Origin: Haplomitrium mnioides | Lineage: Eukaryota > Marchantiophyta > Haplomitriopsida > Calobryales | Direction: 5' to 3' | DNA length: 20,852 nucleotides | NCBI GenBank assembly: GCA_049999725.1 | Contig: JBNGIS010038005.1 | Coordinates: 1-20,852, forward strand | Shown here: positions 16,939-20,852 of the stretch, piece after piece | Numbering within the stretch: the first letter of the stretch is position 1 | Layout: every line of letters begins with the position of its first letter | The notes under the pieces: model-generated | What the model was told of the DNA's origin: nothing | Database searches by the model: none | What the model saw: only the letters and a program-made list of their open reading frames with translations | Translations under genes and position numbers: made by a program

Positions 16939-19900
16939 TGTCACTCTCCTGTTTCTGGCCTTAACCTTCACAGTCGCCTCTTTGGACGCAGGGGAGGACA
17001 ACTTACGGGGATTCAGGTTCTTTTCTAATATGGCCCCTTACCAATTAACGCTTTAAAGCTTTAAAGATTCTTGCTTTTCTTACTAGCCTTTGATTCACCA
17101 ATTACTCTCTTCAGACTTCACTACAATCACTTATTCCCAACTCAGGTAAGTATTCTCCACTCTCAATCTTCTTTGTGTAATTCTGTCAGTGTATTCCAAG
17201 GACCAAAACTCGAGGTCCTGCCATCTTATGTGTAATTGGAACAATTACAGAAGTCTGGACTCCCCCTTTCAAAGTTGTCACAGATTGAGTACAATAGATC
17301 TCAACTATCCTAAGATGAATGAATCACAAAACTATACCACAGAATTATAACTAGAGAGCATTTCCCCCTAGGATCAATTTGTTGTCACATGGACTACATT
17401 CCCCCTTTCCGAGTTGTCTCAAGGTCTGCTCAACTGTCCTGATATTACTCTACTGCATGAACTCAAATGCAAAATGAGAATCTAACTACACTTCGATACA
17501 CCAACTATTTACACTATGTACTGTGAATAGGAAAAGAGTCCTTGAAAACCTCTGGACAGATCCACCAACTGACTTCCCTTCTGAATCCTTCGCTTCCTTA
17601 CCATCTGCAACCCAATACTCACCACTCACCCTTATCCAGATAGTTTTGATACTTCCCTCGCGAGAAGTCCTGACTTTACTTCCTCATGCTAGGAAGAGGA
17701 TTTATTTTAGTTCCACCTCTAGAAAAGCACAATCCTCCCGACTATAGGTAACCCACTCCACTTCGAGCCTTGAGGAATCTTACTCCACAGTACGCGGGTA
17801 CTAACGCAGCCCCCCCCCCCTCTAAGCTCCACTTGAGATTAAATACAGAGTGTACTCCGAACACTCTAGGGTGATACTCCCGCACAAGGAATGGTAGAGA
17901 CAACTCCAAGCTCCTCACTTGGTAGCCTCTCCCGAAGTCATAATTGGCTGAATCCCTTCTAGACCCTCGTATTAGTAACCCCCCACCCAGGTCCGCCTTC
18001 AAGGATGAGGTCACCTGGATCTCCCTCCAGTCCTCCTCTGAATCCTCCAGATCCCCTAAGCATGTAACTTTGCTTCACGTGATCTTCTCAATGAATTCTA
18101 ACTTCAGCCGCTTCTCGTTGCGATTTCCTTGTCTTCAGATCGTGATGCTCCTACACAGAGAATGCATAAACGACCCCAAGTCCTCCCATGGTGGCCTCTC
18201 TTGAAGTCTTAACCGGCTAGAAGTCAATCGAGACCCCGTATCAGTAACCCTCCACCTAGGTCCGTCTGCAAGGATGAGGTCACCTAGATCTCCCTCTAGT
18301 CCTCCTCTGAATCCCCCGGATCCCTTGAGTGTGTAACTCTACTTCACGTGATCTTCTCAATGAATTCCAACTCTAGCCACCCCTTGTTGCGATTTCCTTG
18401 TCCTCAGATCGTGATGCTCCTACACAGAGAATGCAAAAACGACCCAAAGTCCTCCCATGGTGGCCTCTCCCGAAGTTTTAACCGGCCAGAATTCAATTGA
18501 GACCCCGTATCAGTAACCCTCCACCCAGGTCCTCTTGCAAGGATGAGGTCACCTAGATCTCCCTCCAGTCCTCCTCTGAATCCCCCGGATCCTCTAAGCG
18601 TATAACTATGCTTCACGTGGTCTTATCAGTGAATTCTCAATCCAACCCTCTCGTTGCGATTCCCCTTCGCATGCAGTCGCCTCGCGCCTTGAGATTGTAT
18701 GTGCATCAACCCCTCTCAGAATAGACGTCCTTTGATGTATAACCCTCTTCTCGTGAACCCCGGCATCATTCGTTTGAATTCGTTAATCCAATTAGGCTCA
18801 TAACAAGAAATGTCAATGCGTGGCTTTAATGGTCGTTAATCTTGTTACCACGGAAGATAGGCGCGCGCCGCGTGTCCCATCAATTGGTCGAGAAACGACA
18901 AGTACAATGATAATAGGGCGTCCGAGGAATCTTGCGGATAGATATTCCGCAGATTCCTACGGAGCCATGTCCGAAGAGTCCTTCGAAAAAGAGTTCCGAA
19001 GCACCCCGTGGAACCTTGTCCATGGAATCTCATCGGATTCTTGTACAAATTCCTAATTATCCTCTGCGTGCCACATCATTCGCTGCACCGCCGTCCGACG
19101 CCGCCCCACAAGGGGGTAGGTTGACCGTCGCTTTGACTTTTTCTTCCAAAGTTGACCCACTTGCGGCCTGAGGTCCGATGAGCTTTCCCTTGCTGCCACG
19201 TGTCCTCTGTCTTGCCTGAGGTTCCCCGAATCGCCACGTCATCCGCAAGGCACCGTCCGACGACGCCCCACAAAGGGGTAGGCTGACCGTCGGTTAACTC
19301 CTTTCCGCAGTTGACCTTCGGAATCCTCTCTTTGCTTCTCAGAGCGCCACGTTTTGCGAAGGACGCCGCCCTGCAAAGGGGTAGGCGGACCGTCGCGCTG
19401 ACCTTTCTTCCGATGTTGACCCGTGAACTACACTCTCCTTTGTCCATGTTTCCGAATTGCTCCGCAGACTCCCAGCACTCACCATGTCATCCGAAGAGCC
19501 GATGCGGACTCCCTTCACTCTTTGCCGGTCTCGTCGACGATTTATCTCTCTTTTGGCTCCTTTGCTCTTCCTCGTGACAGATCCCCGTTAAGTCACCCTT
19601 TCATATTCCTTGGTTCTTCCTTGGTCGGAACGTTGATGAATCACCCTTCCGGCATCTTCTGTCTTCCTTCGGACAGACCCACGCTATGTCACCTTTTCGG
19701 CGCTTCCTCGGAGATCCCCGTTTGGACTCTTCGCGGATCCCTCTTAAGTGGGGTTCCCACATTGTAAGATGGATCGGAACCACCTTAAGTGGAATCTCCA
19801 CTTAAGAAGGTGGCTTCCCGTAGACCTGCGGACTCCTTGGAGCTGCCACGTTTCCGTGGATTCGCGGATTCAAAGAATGAGTTGGATCGGCCCTTGCAAG

Positions 19901-20407
19901 CATGCTTCTGCTTGCGGGATCGAGGCGTCCATCTTCCCTGGCCTTGCACACCCTTGTGACAATCTTAGTTCCTCATTTCTTCCCCAATCCTTGATTCTCG
20001 ATTGTTGGCCGCTGCAAGACATGTCCGCGATCTGCCTCCCCTGATTGCCTTTAGATGTCAGCTTGTGGATTCGTTCTTTCTTCTCGGATCACTTCGCCTG
20101 GATTAGTTGTTCCCTTCTCCCCTGCTCGACCACGATCCCTGCATTCTCCTTGAGGCTCACGGCTTCCCACTGTCATGCCTCGGATTTTGAAATGGGACCC
20201 CTCCTCTAGCTGGCGATCACTGCCCTCTTCTCATCCTCTCGCCATGATTCTGTTTCCCTCCTAGGAATCATGCGTCTTGCTCTTAGCTATCTGTTTGAGA
20301 GTAATCCATCATTCTTGAGAGACCTTCACACTTGCTAAGGGTCATTGGTTCAGAATTGCTTCTGATTTACTAAATTCTACCTCAGTGCTTCAAATCACTA
20401 GCTGACA
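16939..20407 (-). repeat. Right LTR (5' LTR of the minus-strand element), 3469 bp
   Basis: Runs from TGTCACTCTCC to ...GCTGACA and aligns with the left LTR throughout. It is 237 bp longer, mainly because it has three, not two, copies of the 270-bp repeat. It also has a longer C run with about ten extra bases at about 17809-17829, partly offset by small deletions elsewhere. No gene is called within it. Confidence 0.93.
17961..18665. repeat. 270-bp tandem repeat in the right LTR, about 2.6 copies
   Basis: The same unit starts at 17961, 18231 and 18500 (spacings 270 and 269). The first two are full length and the third is partial, ending with the CTCGTTGCGATTCC sequence as in the left LTR. The extra full copy accounts for most of the length difference between the LTRs. 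Confidence 0.88.
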
Positions 20408-20412
20408 GTTAT
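20408..20412. repeat. Right target-site duplication
   Basis: GTTAT directly after the CA of the right LTR, matching GCTAT at the left end in four of five positions. Confidence 0.8.
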
Positions 20413-20521
20413 TTATAAGAAAATAGAGAGGAGTGAAGGAAGTGGTAGTGAGTCACTTTTAGGATTAAGATTGGATTACTTGCCCTTGAAGTCACTTTTG
20501 GTAGAGAGTCACTTTTAGGTT
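20413..20521. other. Flanking DNA with a partial copy of the downstream repeat
   Basis: ACTTGCCCTTGAAGTCACTT and the bases after it, at about 20477-20519, resemble the first part of the 116-bp unit that follows but lack its second half. GTCACTTTTAGG and AGTGAGTCACTTTTAGG motifs recur. Confidence 0.55.
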
Positions 20522-20620
20522 ACTTGCCTTGGAAGTCATTTTTGGTAGATAGTCATCTTTAGGGCTGAAATTAGAAGTGACTTGTAAGTGAAAAAAGAGG
20601 GATGACACCCTCTTCTCTTA

Positions 20621-20628
20621 TATAAATA
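20621..20628 (+). promoter_or_regulatory. TATA box, first copy
   Basis: TATAAATA within CTTATATAAATAGAAGG, at the end of the first 116-bp unit, just after an AGAGGG...CCCTCT inverted repeat. Confidence 0.5.
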
Positions 20629-20736
20629 GAAGGGCTTACTTGCCTTTGTAGTCACTTTTAGTAGAAAGTCACCTTTAGGGCTGAAATTAAAAGTGACTTG
20701 TAAGTGAAGAAAGAGGGATGACACCCTCTTCTCTTG

Positions 20737-20744
20737 TATAAATA
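20737..20744 (+). promoter_or_regulatory. TATA box, second copy
   Basis: TATAAATA within CTTGTATAAATAGAAGG, 116 bases after the first. The following C/T-rich sequence (CCCCACTCCTCATTCTGG) looks like a transcript leader. The transcribed gene or element lies beyond the window. Confidence 0.55.
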
Positions 20745-20852
20745 GAAGGGCTTCTTAGCCCCACTCCTCATTCTGGAGTTCCTCTCAATTCGGTTTGGCT
20801 CTTTAGTTGCTTGGCTTTGGCTATCACTCTTGGCTTTGGTTTGCTTATTGGC

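Larger units (their letters stand above)
11692..20407 (-). mobile_element. Complete non-autonomous LTR retrotransposon with very long LTRs
   Basis: Two direct repeats of more than 3 kb, both starting TGTCACT and ending GCTGACA, flank 2015 bp of internal DNA. The element is bounded by GCTAT (11687-11691) and GTTAT (20408-20412), a 5-bp target duplication with one change. The minus-strand orientation is fixed by the gag frame, a primer binding site next to the right LTR and a polypurine tract next to the left LTR. The interior has only a decayed gag, with no protease, reverse transcriptase, RNase H or integrase. LTRs longer than the interior, with no pol, put it with the large non-autonomous LTR derivatives (LARD-like). 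A TGGCGC primer site and single CCHC knuckle suit a Ty3/gypsy-type relative. By eye, about 21 of the first 225 aligned LTR bases differ, mostly transitions, so the insertion is not recent. Base composition is much richer in G and C than the flanks. Confidence 0.93.
20522..20753 (+). repeat. Two tandem copies of a 116-bp promoter-like unit
   Basis: Copy 1 is 20522-20637 and copy 2 is 20638-20753. Both read ACTTGCCTT, then AGTCA, AGTCA-CTTTAGGGCTGAAATT, AAGTGACTTGTAAGTGAA, then AGAGGGATGACACCCTCTTC, and end TATAAATAGAAGGGCTT. Each has an AGAGGG/CCCTCT inverted repeat about 15 bases before the TATA box. Few differences separate them, so the duplication is fairly young. Confidence 0.85.

Noticed and set aside
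17523-20044. Many open frames in the right LTR
   Set aside because: Same reasons as for the left LTR; they are shadows of a non-coding repeat.

Overview
The window looks like nuclear DNA from a plant with a large, repeat-rich genome, possibly a gymnosperm. The species cannot be fixed from sequence alone. Evidence is the long AT-rich, intron-bearing, heavily decayed DNA, spliceosomal-type introns, TATA and AATAAA signals, and a plant-style LTR retrotransposon whose LTR copies differ mostly by C/T and G/A transitions. I see no intact protein-coding gene, rRNA, tRNA or CRISPR array. Start codons and reading frames below were read by hand.

Left part (1-6750): two decayed genes point away from each other across a short shared promoter region. 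TATA boxes lie at 2419-2427 (minus) and 2516-2523 (plus), each roughly 175-180 bases before the first ATG of its gene. The minus-strand gene (2243 down to about 1241, broken by a 100-N assembly gap) is unrecognised. The plus-strand gene (2702-6727) is the most interesting object here. Read across stops, frameshifts and three introns, it carries a ParB/sulfiredoxin-like segment with a GGNHS signature, then a segment with the motif order of a permuted amino-type DNA methyltransferase (DFPY, then a degraded D-L-C-S-x-S-x-T-G, then VEYD). It ends 15 bases before an AATAAA signal. Several stops fit CAG to TAG, CAA to TAA or TGG to TAG/TGA, the pattern of decay by deamination. Two of its introns are largely filled with a strict 24-bp minisatellite with a palindromic core; related units are scattered through the left half of the window.

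Middle (6728-11691): AT-rich DNA without a convincing gene. It holds degenerate clusters of the same 24-bp unit, a 70-72-bp tandem array that may be a three-unit higher-order form, and a hairpin-like duplication next to the retroelement insertion point.

Right part (11692-20407): one complete non-autonomous LTR retrotransposon on the minus strand, 8716 bp, with 5-bp target duplications (GCTAT/GTTAT). Its LTRs are very long (3232 and 3469 bp) and flank only about 2 kb of internal DNA, which carries a primer binding site, a decayed gag with one CCHC zinc knuckle, and a polypurine tract. No protease, reverse transcriptase, RNase H or integrase is present, so it would need proteins from another element. 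The two LTRs differ in copy number of a 270-bp internal repeat (two versus three).

Right end (20408-20852): flanking DNA with a 116-bp tandem duplication, each copy ending in a TATAAATA promoter-like box, possibly the start of a gene or another LTR.
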